Positions 31,145 to 44,700 of a stretch of 64,000 nucleotides of DNA are shown one piece after another (the first letter of the stretch is position 1; every line of letters begins with the position of its first letter). The position numbers were made by a program, and so were the translations under genes. Source of the stretch: Owenia fusiformis (taxonomy: Eukaryota; Annelida; Polychaeta; Sabellida; Oweniidae). The notes under the pieces were generated by a model. That model worked only from the letters and a program-made list of their open reading frames with translations, had not been told where the DNA came from and searched no databases. Where the stretch lies: NCBI GenBank assembly GCA_903813345.2, contig CAIIXF020000010.1, positions 35,885,425 to 35,949,424 of the forward strand. Direction: 5' to 3'.

Positions 31145-34100
31145 ACCAATATAATCATTGTACTATATATAGTTGAATAAAAGGAATATAACTTAATTAT
31201 CAAAGCTCCCTTGGGTTTGGGGCAGATATTGGGCACATCCCATAAATTACAAAAAATCTATCTAATGGCATCTCCCGTAACATTCATTTTCACATTTGCA
31301 GTCATATGATACGTTTGCGTAACTTTTCGCATTGCCATAATTGAATGTGAGCCTGTTGTGTTAATGATAGGTGGGATATACCTTTATTAAATAGTGCTTG
31401 CTACATTTCTGTAATACCACTTACATATTGTCCTGAGGTCTACAGTATATTGCATTTATTACAACATGCAGAGAGACATCATTGTGAAGCATAATTGTTA
31501 AAATGAATAAACAAATTTAGCGTTTTGTACCAGTAGGCCTTGAATGGCAAATACGTTTACTGTATCGTCAACTCTTCCACGAATTGCTACGTCAACAGTC
31601 AGCCAAATAACTCCCTGTTTTTAGCCCCATATCATATAATTTTACATATTTGTGAAAGATTGATACAAACAAATTGAGGCACAAACCACCGCCTTGTTAC
31701 ATGTTGTTCTTTTTACCTTCTAAACATGTTTGCAATATTCTAACTACTGTAAAGGGTCACTTTTACTAAATGCCCATTGACTTTTGCATTTTATTTTGCA
31801 TTTGAAATTAAAATGTTTGAATGTACACTTACTTTTAAAGTTATTTGCCAATTTGCAGTTCCCATATTTGAAACACAAATAATTCAGAGAAATCCTCTCT
31901 CAATATATATCATAAAATATAAGGCAGCATCATGTATGAATGGCATGACACTCAAAGGATTGCCTAAAATAATTTCTACTTATTCCCTATTTAGAAAAAC
32001 ACTTCGGCCATTCAAAGATTTTCTTATAATAATGTCACTAAATTTCTATGTTTTCAGAAAAAAACAAAATGTTCCCATGTACTCTCTACTTGTAATGTAT
32101 ATAAATGACAAAGGGAATTGTTATCTTGGATTATATTGTAGTGAAATGAGTTCCAAGATTGATTAAAAACTACATGTATATAAACTTCATTAACAACTTA
32201 GGTCATCTGAACTCAAGAGGTGTGTTACTTGCTTTGGCACAATGTGTTATTGCATTTTCACTCTTAAATAATATATAAAACCCTTTAAATAAATGAAGGT
32301 TTTGTAGTTTTTAATATAAGGCTCTTCATCAGAATGCCAACATATAATTAATTTTGGATGGCCTAATCTGTACATGCAGATATGTAGTGTACATGTATGC
32401 CCAGGTTAGCAGCCATATTGAAAACATAAACCAGTCAGGCTTATTTTCATCAGAAAAGTTAAGTTTTAATGGTGAGCCCACGCTCCCACAAAAATGATAT
32501 TTGCAGAGAAGCTACTTTACAGTCTCTGCATTATACAGTTTTAATATATTTTTTTGTGGGAGTGTGGGCTGACAGTTTTCAATGAAAGGGAATGAGCACC
32601 ATGCTAAAACTTGATAACAAAGTGAACGAAAATGACAATGTTTTCTAGATTTGCATAGATAAACTACATACATAGCTAGATTTTGTCAATTTTCTTCTCC
32701 GAATACTTGTATTCCATATGTTCCATATATTAAATTCTATACAATGATAAGTTTTGATATTATTTTGATGGTAAACATAGTGTGTACCCATATTCAGACA
32801 GCCTTGTGACAGTGTGATAGGGGTTCTTACTGCCAATTTTTCAAAGAAACAGAAAACTTATGGCACTTTTTGAAATTGCACATCTCAAGAACAAAGGTTT
32901 ATCTACAACTTGCAATCAGATTTAAAAGTAAATGAAAGAATGAGTTTTTCAGAAAAAGTCTAAGTGGACCAATAGTCTGTTAAATGGACCTGTTCTTTAT
33001 TGATAAAGCCATGGGCTCTTTTTAAAGCCGTAATAGAGCTCATTCCAATTTATCGAAGTTTACCTCGAATGAAGTAACCCGCCCAGATGCCCTCATAAAA
33101 ATCCCGTAAGAAAAGGCAGTTTTAAAAAATGAATGTAGTCTCAACACAATTGTGATCATGCCGAACTCGGCAAACCTTCCGTAAGCTGGTTTGTCATCTT
33201 TTTGCAATAATAGCATACCACTTCTTCTTAATAAAATGTGTTTAATTGGGATATCTAAAAAAATTCGAGTCAATTGGCGTTCTTATTTTAGTGAATTTCA
33301 GTGTTTGGCTGCAGAGAGAGGAGGAAGTGTCAAAACTGACCGACTATTTTGAAAAGTAGATGTTTAACCCAAATTGAGTTTAGTGTCAAAATTTAGTTTA
33401 GACATTGCTTTTGAACTCAGTTAGCTAGGCCAGTGATCGAGGCCACACAACCTCATTACAGAACTTGAAAAATAAGGCGTCTGCGCTTTTGCCTATTGAC
33501 TTGTATGGATACGTGTGAGGGTTGTTTTGCCAACGGTTCCAAAGTCAATTAGATCGGACAAGCAAAATGGGCACGGTGTTAATTTGTGGATATCGAGTCA
33601 CAGGTGGAGGGTGGTCTATCAACGATAGACAAATAGGGGTTAAATTGAGAGACATTCATCGGACTTATTATTATTAATGAATGGGTATTGGATTATAATG
33701 TATTATTATCGGAACTTAAGACTAATGTACACCTGAATAATTATAAGTATATTTATTTCACTAACAATTTCCTCGAGGGATTGTATCATAACCCATCCTA
33801 AAAATGAAAAATGTATCACGAAAACGAACGTAGCTATTCTGTATTTTGTGTTTTTCATAAAAAAACACATTTTAGGTATCTTGGTTATTTTTCATCAATC
33901 AACATTCCAAGTTTGTATTAAAAAGTCGAAATGTTGACCCAAATAATGCTTATTTTAAGACATAGTATTGAAGACACAAGGTAATGACCAAATATGGTAT
34001 GGTAAATGATTAAGTGTCATATCTTTGACCATGGCTATATCCAGACCATAATTTCAGCAATTTCGACTTATTTTTTGAAGAGAATCTTCTTAATAAAAGT

Positions 34101-34395
34101 GATCATGAAGACTTTACTTGGAGCAAAATATATTATTTTGATTAAAAATCTTATGGTGGGGACATTTTTGTGCCCGCATTAGACACCAAAAACTTATTTA
34201 AGAAAGCATTGTCTCATTTCATCCGTACACTAATTGTAAAATTCCACACTGTAGGAGCTTGTTGACATTTCCCCGTTGCCGTGTCATGTTTAGGCCTACG
34301 TACAATGCATCTCTCACAAATACCTGTTATACGATAAATGATATTATACGAGTTTTATAATAAGTGGCGTTTCCACTATTGGTTACTGGGCGCGG
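31145..34395. other. Gene-poor interval
   Basis: No supported exon on either strand. A hairpin (AGCCCACGCTCCCACAAAAA mirrored by TTTTTGTGGGAGTGTGGGCT) lies at 32475-32570. The open frame at 31777-32166 has low-complexity hydrophobic content and no splice or family evidence. Confidence 0.4.
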
Positions 34396-34398
34396 TTT

Positions 34399-34407
34399 TA
34401 TAAAAGG
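34399..34407 (+). promoter_or_regulatory. Candidate TATA box (TATAAAAGG)
   Basis: TTTATAAAAGGCGAAGC lies in a locally GC-richer stretch. A start site about 30 bp downstream would fall at 34428-34432, exactly the target duplication of the transposon that separates this box from the ATG at 35673. Inferred promoter of the cysteine-rich protein gene. Confidence 0.4.
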
Positions 34408-34432
34408 CGAAGCTCCGCATTTATTACTAAGA

Positions 34433-35644
34433 CAGTGGAGACGATAACCCTATTTAACGTGTAACACGGAGATTGCCATTTTGCACGTCAATTGACGTGA
34501 ATCACGCCAATAAGCAGAATGTCCATTGTAATTCATGATTTGAAACACCAGGTTAATTAGAAGACCCAGTGTTTACTATATACACGATCAAAGTAATATT
34601 TCTTTTATAGTACGTATACTTAGGTAAACATTAATGATATATTAAATCCAAGGGAGGTATTTCATTCCAAAATTGTGGAGAAAATGCCGTTCAATCTTGT
34701 GAATTTTCTGTCAATGTTACGAACCAATGAAGTCACCACCGAACTTGCATTCTTGGAAAGTCTAAATCGATCGATGGAACGCTTTTTATTGCATTTTCTT
34801 CGAGTATTTAATCTAATCTAGCACTTGTATGTAGGAATTAGCGATTCTATGTGGGAATTTTGCGCTAAATCTAATCAAAGTTACGTCTCACGAATCCTAG
34901 AAAAACGCCATATTGGAATTAATAATACTTCTTCAATTGTCTAGATATCGTCTTTCCGACGGGTTTTACGACAAAATTGGTACTGACCCGATGGTATTTT
35001 AATCTCTGAACACAACGTGAGCCCCAATTCCGAGAAAAGACCACTGGAAATCACTAAAATGGGGTCTACTTTCCCTCTTCTTTTTGACCGGAAGTGTTTT
35101 CCTGACCTCGACGTGTTGCTGATTTTTTCGTTTTTTCCTGGCTGGATTTAGTTTTTAAACCTTCTTTGCAATGATCCAATGATTACCTTAAATGAATTAT
35201 AAAAAATTTAAATTCCTATCCTCATTAGATCAGAATTTATTAGTTTTCTTTCCATCGTTTGTTTACTTCCGGTTTGCCATTGAATAAATATTTCTTGTAA
35301 ACATTGAAGTATGCACATCATAATAGTTGTTAGTTCAAAATGCAACCCGGACAATAGCAAATGTTTATGATTATAACTATTACATACGATGCAGATCATG
35401 ATTTACCCACTAGTTCCCCAGTTTATAACTGCCTGTCGTCCTGCCGATATATGTGAAACTTTTAAAAGATAATAGTTTGCACGTCAATTGCCGTGCACAA
35501 TATTGCACGTCACTTGACGGACATGACGGCAATTGCCGTTATTATCTATTGACATGCGCACTTATGCTTCATAATTTCACGTCAATTGTCGTGCAACATG
35601 GCAATTGCCATACTTCACGTTAAATGGGGTTATCGTCTCCACTG
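34433..35644. mobile_element. 1.2 kb DNA transposon with CAGTGGAGACGATAACCC ends and TAAGA duplication
   Basis: CAGTGGAGACGATAACCCTA at the left is mirrored by GGGTTATCGTCTCCACTG at the right, and TAAGA flanks both sides (34428-34432, 35645-35649). Both inner flanks carry CACGTCAATTG(A/C)CGTG palindromes. No transposase was recognised, so it is probably non-autonomous. The right end is 28 bp from the start codon of the next gene. Confidence 0.85.
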
Positions 35645-35672
35645 TAAGAAGGATCACATATTCCAGTAAGCG

Positions 35673-35718
35673 ATGTCAAGTAACAACATTTTCGTTTCAC
35701 TCGTTATATTCTCATTAG
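35673..35718 (+). CDS. Cysteine-rich protein exon 1 (signal peptide)
   Basis: ATG at 35673, fifteen codons plus one base, donor G/GTAAGT. Encodes MSSNNIFVSLVIFSL. The split Gly codon is completed by exon 2. Confidence 0.75.
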
Positions 35719-38700
35719 GTAAGTACTTTAGATATATTTTACATTCATGACACAACTTTGTCGAATTGTGTTCATCTCTTACGTATGGCGTTTATACTTT
35801 TTGGTTAAATTCAAGGAACACTACAATACAATGCGTGTTAATTATTGTACATTTTCACAGTGGTTCATTTTCATTTGAGTTACACTCAAAATATATATAT
35901 ATTATATATATATAACTGAATGGTAAATAGTGTTTTTTCTATTTTATATTTTTCTATATTTCATACATGTTATGACTTTTTTGCTCGCATATGTTACATT
36001 TAGTTTAAAGTTCCTTCGCTGTTGTAAAATGAAAATGATTCGTTTATGGTTATACCTATATATAATACAATGCACCATATTACAACACTGTGCGCTTGCT
36101 GCATATGACATAATACCTAATAATAATACTAATGTTATATCAAAATGTGATAATGAGTTTTTTCGTGGGTTTTAAAAGCCATTTTGTTTTGAAAATTGCG
36201 TTTTTTCTATGATACACGTGTCTTAATCAAGCAATGATTAACGTCAATGCATGGTTGACAAATGCGTGAGAAATTAACGTATATGTATTAATGCATTAAG
36301 TGGTTTGCGTTTTTTTAGAAATTAGCAGTAATATATAAAGCATGATTATACTCTATTTCAATCCAGATAGACCAACAATATTTGTACAAATTGTATCACT
36401 TTCGTAATATTACAGGTTACACCGTGACACACAAACTTGATCACGGGTTACATAATGAAACACAAACTTGGTCACAGGTTACACCATGGCACACGAACTT
36501 GATCATAGATTACATAATGAAACACAAACTTGGTCACAGGTTACACCATGGCACACGAACTTGATCAAGGGTTACATAATGAAACACAAACTTGATCGCA
36601 GGTTACACCATGGCACACGAACTTGATCATAGATTAAATAGTGAAACACAAACTTGGTCACAGGTTACACCATGGCACACGAACTTGATCACAGGTTACA
36701 TAATGAAACACAAACTTGATCACAGGTTACACCATGGCACACGAACTTGATCATAGATTAAATAGTGAAACACAAACTTGGTCACAGGTTACACCATGGC
36801 ACACGAACTTGATCACAGGTTACATAATGAAACACAAACTTGATCACAGGTTACACCATGGCACACGAACTTGATCACGGGTTACATAATGAAACACAAA
36901 CTTGATCACAGGTTACACCATGGCACACGAACTTGATCACGGGTTACATAATGAAACACAAACTTGATCACAGGTTACACCATGGCACACGAACTTGATC
37001 AAGGGTTACATAATGAAACACAAACTTGATCGCAGGTTACACCATGGCACACGAACTTGATCATAGATTAAATAGTGAAACACAAACTTGGTCACAGGTT
37101 ACACCATGGCACACGAACTTGATCACAGGTTACATAATGAAACACAAACTTGATCACAGGTTACACCATGGCACACGAACTTGATCACAGGTTACATAAT
37201 GAAACACAAACTTGATCACAGGTTACACCATGGCACACGAACTTGATCATAGATTACATAATGAAACACAAACTTGATCGCAGGTTACACCATGGCACAC
37301 GAACTTGATCACGGGTTACATAATGAAACACAAACTTGATCGCAGGTTACACCATGGCACACGAACTTGATCATAGATTACATAATGAAACACAAACTTG
37401 GTCACAGGTTACACCATGGCACACGAACTTGATCAAGGGTTACATAATGAAACACAAACTTGGTCACAGGTTACACCATGGCACACGAACTTGATCACAG
37501 GTTACATAATGAAACACAAACTTGATCACAGGTTACACCATGACACACGAACTTGATCACGGGTTACATAATGAAACACAAACTTGATCACAGGTTACAC
37601 CATGGCACACGAACTTGATCAAGGGTTACATAATGAAACACAAACTTGATCGCAGGTTACACCATGGCACACGAACTTGATCATAGATTAAATAGTGAAA
37701 CACAAACTTGGTCACAGGTTACACCATGGCACACGAACTTGATCACAGGTTACATAATGAAACACAAACTTGATCACAGGTTACACCATGGCACACGAAC
37801 TTGATCACGGGTTACATAATGAAACACAAACTTGATCACAGGTTACACCATGGCACACGAACTTGATCATAGATTACATAATGACACACACACTTGGTCA
37901 CAGGTTACACCATGACTTATGACACACAAACATCATCACATGGTCAACCGTGATATACAAACTTGATCATAGGTTAAATCACGAGACACACACTGGTGAA
38001 AATGCTATAAAATCCAAGATATGTACGAATTATACAAAATAATCCATAAATGTGACTCACTCTCTCAGTGGAGAGATACATGCATAGTGTGTCATCAAGT
38101 AGACGTAGAAATATACTTGATATGTTCACAATAGGGACAAGGGTACATTGAGTCGAAAGTTGAGAGAGATGGCAATCTAGACCCATTCTGATACTCATAG
38201 CATCTTTCTGTTTCACCTGAAACATCTCAGGGCTGAGAAGAAATGAGATGTCATGGTTTATCATGATGATCTAGACCTATTTTCATACTCATCACATCTT
38301 TCCATCTTCAACTAAGAAGAAGCTAAGAAAAGTTCATGGTGTTTTTTTTATTAAAAATATTTATTCCCTAAATCAAAATCAAATACATAATAACACTTGA
38401 CACTTTTAATAAGTGTATCAGCGTGAAAACATTTAAATATTAACCTGTGTCACATGGAAATGAGAAAAAATAACAATTAAAAATATTTACTCAGTCAAAT
38501 GATTAATTATAACTAGACTTGGGAAATTGAACGAAGTTCAATTTCAGACTCCAGATCCAGACTTTTTTAAGCCCAGTCATCTAAAATAAGCCGAGTCATC
38601 CAGAATAAGCTGAGTCATCCAGAACAAGATAGATGGATAAAACAGGAAGGTAGGATAGGATAGAATGGGAAGGAACGATAGGATAGAATAAGAAAGAAGG

Positions 38701-41700
38701 ATAGGATAGAACAGAATAGGAAGAAAGGATATGATAGGAGAGGATAGGAAGGAAAGGATACCAAGGAAGGATAGGATAGGATCAGATAGGAAGGATGGAT
38801 GAATTTTTCAATATTTTCTTCTCTACTCTTGACTTTCTATCAGGATACCATCAGATCGATTTTCCCAAATTTCAAAACGCCATAACTTCCGAACTGGAAG
38901 TCGGATCTAAATTTGATTTAAACATTCGGATTCCTGACAAAATTCTACCCCTAATTCATAACTCATACATTAAATTTGGCGAATTTTAATTTTGACCTAC
39001 TTTTTGGACACGCCATAACTTCGGAACCGGAAGTCGGATCGAAATTTGGTTTGCAGATTCGGATTTCTGAGAAAATTCTATTCTTAATTCATAACTCAAA
39101 TGTTAAATTTGGAGAACTTTTTATTTTGACCTACTTCTCGGACACCATATCTCAAAAGTGGGTCAAAATACTTTCTGACGGCAAAAGGCTAACGCTATTA
39201 GCACACTCTTGGCTACATGTATACACAATTTCGAAGAATATAATTAAAGTGTAGTGTCAGAATCGCAAAAATAAGAAAAAACTTTGAATTTGACCTAGAT
39301 TTTGACCTAGGCATTTTGGTGTCCAAATTTTAAAGCTAGATGGCTTTTGAGGTCTCATTCTTTTAAAAGCTTTCATTATATTTAGCTGAACTTAGTCTAT
39401 ATTTCGTATTTTTCACTTCAAAAAATCTTTTTTCCCATTGACTTAACATGGGCTCAAAATTTAGCGATTTTTGAGCTTTCAAAACGCCATAACTTCAGAA
39501 CCGGAAGTCTGATCTAAATTTCGTTTTCAGATTCGGAATTCTGAGAAAATTTCCTATAAGACTAATATCCTGGACATTTGATTCGGAGAAATTTTTTTTG
39601 GACCTCGTTTTCGGACACCGATATCTCGAAATCGGTTTGAGATATCAAAAAACTAAATCGACCCTAGGTTTCCTACTTTTTTATAAGGAACACAATGAAA
39701 AAAACCCGGATCAAAAATATTGAAGGACAACCGAGAAAATCGAAAAAAGTGACAAAGTACTGGATTTGACCTAGTTCTTGACCTTTGACCTAGATAAAAA
39801 TTTGACCCAATTTCCCACCAACTAGATACTGAACCTAAATAAACTGTATTATGGTCTTTACTGGATACCCCATAGTTACTGAAAAAACTCCCGAAGAAGA
39901 ATAATAACTAGATTTTGGAAATTGAACGAAGTTCAATTTCAGACTCCAGATCTAGACTTTTTTTAGCCGAGTCATCCAGAATAAGCCGAGTCATCCAGAA
40001 TAAGCTGAGTCAGCTGGAAAGAAATGGATAAATAAAATAGGAAGGTAGGATAGGATAGAATAGGAAAGAACGATAGGATAGAATAAGAAAGAAGGATAGG
40101 ATAGAATAGAATAGGAAGAAAGGATAGGATAGGATAGGAAGGATAGGAAGGAAAAGATATGAAGGAAGGATAGATAGGAAGGATAGGGTAGGATGAGATA
40201 GGAAGGATGGATGAATTTTTCAATATTTTCTTCTCTACTCTTGACTTTCTATCAGGATACCATCAGATCGATTTTTCTCGAAATTTCAAAACGCTATCAC
40301 TTCCGAACCGGAAGTCGGATCGAAATTTGGTTTGCAGATTCGGATTCCTGACAAAATTCTACCCCTAATTCATAACTCATACGTTAAATTTGGAGATTTT
40401 TTATTTTGACCTACTTTTCGGACACGCCATAACTTCCGAACCGGAAATCGGATCGAAATTTGGTTTGCAGATTCGGATTCCTGACAGAATTCTACCCTTA
40501 ATTCATAACTCATATATTCAATTTGGAGAACTTTTTATTTTGACCTACTTTTCGGACACCATATCTCAAAAGTGGGTCAAAATACTTTCTGACGGCAAAA
40601 GGCTAACACTATTAGTATATTCTTGGCTACATGTATACACAATTTCGAAGAATATAATTAAAGTGTAGTGTCAGAATCGAAAAAATAAGGAAAACCTATA
40701 AATTTGACCTAGATTTTGACCTAGGCATTTCGGTGTCCAAATTGTGAAGCTAGATGTCTTTTGAGGTCCCCTTCTTTTAAAGGCTTTGATTATATGAAGC
40801 TGAACTCAATCTATATTCCGTATTTTTCACTTCAAAAAAATATTTTTTCCCATTGACTTAACATGGGCACCAAATTTAGCGATTTTTGAGTTTTCAAAAC
40901 GCCATAACTTCCGAACTGGAAGTCAGATTCAAATTTCGTTTTCAGATTCGGAATCCTGAGAAAATTTCCTATAAGACTTATTTCCTGGACATTTGATTCG
41001 GAGAACTTTATTTTGGACCTCGTTTTCGGACACTGATATCTCGAAATCGGTTTGAGATATCAAAAAACTAAATCGACCCTAGGTTTCCTACTTTTTTATA
41101 AGGAACACATTGAAAAAAACCCGGATCGAAAATATTGAAGGACGACCGAGAAAATCGAAAAAAGTGACAAAGTACTGGATTTGACCTAGTTCTTGACCTT
41201 TGACCTAGATAAAAATTTCACCCAATTTCCGAGGAACTAGATACTGAACCTGAATTGACCAAATGATTGACTTTACTGAAGACCTTATGGTTATTGAGTA
41301 AACTGGTTTAGAATAATAATAATAAGAAGAAGAAGAAGAAGAAGAAGAATAAGAAAACTGACGAGAACAATAGACTCCAGATTTTCAATCTGGAGTCTAA
41401 TAACTAGACTTGGGAAATTGAACGAAGTTCAATTTCAGACTCCAGATCCAGACTTTTTTAAGCCCAGTCATCTAAAATAAGCCGAGTCATCCAGAATAAG
41501 CCGAGTCATCCAGAATAAGCCGAGTCATCCAGAATAAGATAGATGGATAAAACAGGAAGGTAGGATAGGATAGAATGGGAAGGAACGATAGGATAGAATA
41601 AGAAAGAAGGTTAGGATAGAACAGAATAGGAAGAAAGGATATGATAGGAGAGGATAGGATAGGAAGGAAAGGATACGAAGGAAGGATAGGATAGGATCAG

Positions 41701-44700
41701 ATAGGAAGGATGGATGAATTTTTCAATATTTTCTTCTCTACTCTTGACTTTCTATCAGGACACCATCAGATCGATTTTCCCAAATTTCAAAACGCCATAA
41801 CTTCCGAACTGGAAGTCGGATCTAAATTTGATTTAAACATTCGGATTCCTGACAAAATTCTACCCCTAATTCATAACTCATACATTAAATTTGGCGAATT
41901 TTTATTTTGACCTACTTTTTGGACACGCCATAACTTCGGAACCGGAAGTCGGATCGAAATTTGGTTTGCAGATTCGGATTTCTGAGAAAATTCTATTCTT
42001 AATTCATAACTCAAATGTTAAATTTGGAGAACTTTTTATTTTGACCTACTTCTCGGACACCATATCTCAAAAGTGGGTCAAAATACTTTCTGACGGCAAA
42101 AGGCTAACGCTATTAGCACACTCTTGGCTACATGTATACACAATTTCGAAGAATATAATTAAAGTGTAGTGTCAGAATCGCAAAAATAAGAAAAAACTTT
42201 GAATTTGACCTAGATTTTGACCTAGGCATTTTGGTGTCCAAATTTTAAAGCTAGATGGCTTTTGAGGTCTCATTCTTTTAAAAGCTTTCATTATATTTAG
42301 CTGAACTTAGTCTATATTTCGTATTTTTCACTTCAAAAAAATCTTTTTTCCCATTGACTTAACATGGGCTCAAAATTTAGCGATTTTTGAGCTTTCAAAA
42401 CGCCATAACTTCAGAACCGGAAGTCTGATCTAAATTTCGTTTTCAGATTCGGAATCCTGAGAAAATTTCCTATAAGACTAATATCCTGGACATTTGATTC
42501 GGAGGAATTTTTTTTGGACCTCGTTTTCGGACACCGATATCTCGAAATCGGTTTGAGATATCAAAAAACTAAATCGACATTCTTCATACTACTTTTTTAT
42601 CAGGAACACAATGAAAGAAAAATGGATCAAAAATATTGAAGGACGACTGAGAAAATCGAAAAAAGTGACAAAGTACTGGATTTGACCTAGTTCTTGACCT
42701 TTGACCTAGATAAAAATTTGACCCAATTTCCCACCAACTAGATACTGAACCTAAATAAACTGTATTATGGTCTTTACTGGATACCCCATAGTTACTGAAA
42801 AAACTCCCGAAGAAGAATAATAATAAGAATAAGAATACTGGCAAAAACAATAGACTCCAGATTTTCAATCTGGAGTCTAATAAGAATAAGAATACTGGCA
42901 AAAACAATAGACTCCAGATTTTCAATCTGGAGTCTAATTACTACAATCTAGATTACAACTTGGTATTCTCTAACTTCTAGGGCTAGGATACATCGAGGCT
43001 ATATGTGACGAAATAGGAATGACGGCAATCGGATCGTGCATGAGCACCCATATTCCTGGTTACAGCAAATTCGCCCAGGATAACCCAACCGGTGCCCCTG
43101 AGGGATATGAAACCAATTGGAAGTTCCTTGTGGACACTATGATTCCACTCGCCTGTAGGTCAGTCTTTTGGGAGATATTATTCCAATCGAGTCAAGTCCA
43201 GGCTTTATTATAGGGGGAGGGGGAGGGGGAGGGTATTATATTTATAAACATCGTGAGATAACTCATTATCTTTATCTTTTATTCCCACATTGCCATCCGT
43301 GTGTAACCATTACATACAGTAAACATCAAAACCATAAACAAATTTGGTATTATTTTAGCGTGATGGATAACTTTGCGGCCACGGAACAATGCTGGAAGGA
43401 CTCAGCCCCCGATTGTTTAACTGGAGAAATAGGTGAATCATTATATTCCCAACTTAACGTTCTCCGAGGAAACTACACTGAACTGTGCAGAAACGGTAAG
43501 ACATATTGGGTACTCATCTGCAAGCAACATTTGTATACAAACCATTTTTTCTAGTTCAATAACGCTTGGCTATTGGTTCTAAAACAACCGAATAAACTAG
43601 ATGTGCAATATAATTAGATGGGCTAATCATTATGACTTTTACATCATAGAAGGAATATTATGGTTTGACACATAATTCGAAGGCAGAAACTAGAGATTCC
43701 GCAATGTTATTTACGGATTGCACGTATTCTAGCTTCATTTTTTTAAATTTATTTATTTTTATTCAGGTAATATAATTGTTATCAAGTGTTACATTTACAC
43801 ACTAGACATGCTAGATACCCATAGGGGTGTATCAGTGCATTATCAAAAATTGGAAAAACCATAAGGGTGTACACTTTGTATGAGTTGACTGGGCAAGACA
43901 TACAATTTATAATAATACATGATATAAAAGACACAATTTTCTCCGATTCGTGTCTGTAAACAAATAAACAATGACTATGTATGCACAAATACCCAAAAAA
44001 TGTTTAACAAACACAGCAAGAAAAAGAAAAAGATCTAAGAGTACATCAGTCATAAGGCTCTCCCACTCATAATCCAACGTGAAAAGAAACAGTGTCTAAC
44101 CCCCCCCCCCCCCTCACCTAACCTTCCAAGTACCAATATCACAATCCGAGACCACAACACCAAAGGACATAATCCATAAAACTCTTGCTATAATTGTTCG
44201 ACTTGATTGGCTGATTCAGTACCATGTGATTGTGATCAAAAATCCTACGGGCTGCAGGCAAAGATTGCAAAAATTATTAAAAGATGAACAGGTATTGTCC
44301 TCCATAGAATGAAATATTTGACAATGGTCACCAGGAGAAGTCTATGGTTGGTTTTGATCCCTATTTCTGAACCATTAATGCCATAACTGGGATCCGCCAT
44401 AAAGGTGCCAAAATGAAAAAATGTGAGTTAGCATATCAAGTGGCAAAACTTGACAGTTCAAAATTAATGACTTGTATCTTAATTCAAGTTCATCACATTT
44501 TTACTCAAAAATGTTGAATGACGTTATAACCATTTGGTAACATATTTACTGGATGTGTGTTTTCTCCAATGAATCTCCCTCGAAGAGCGTGACTAATAAC
44601 GGCTACAGAACAATGCCACAAAGAAACAATTCCCGATAATAAAAATGCAATAATGGCACTGGCGAATCCAAAAGCTTTTTTGTAGGTCTTCGACTCCTCA

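Noticed and set aside
30601-31236. Several overlapping open frames of 125-199 codons on both strands (QRWANVGPTL-type repeats)
   Set aside because: They exist in many frames at once because the DNA is tandem CCAACGTTGG palindromes; no start context, splice site or non-repeat sequence supports a gene.
31777-32166. 129-codon plus-strand frame
   Set aside because: AT-rich with no recognisable domain, splice context or repeat-independent support.
38795-42169. Recurring 64-92 codon frames (for example ending HVYTISKNIIKV)
   Set aside because: The same non-coding unit repeated three times; frames break differently in each copy.
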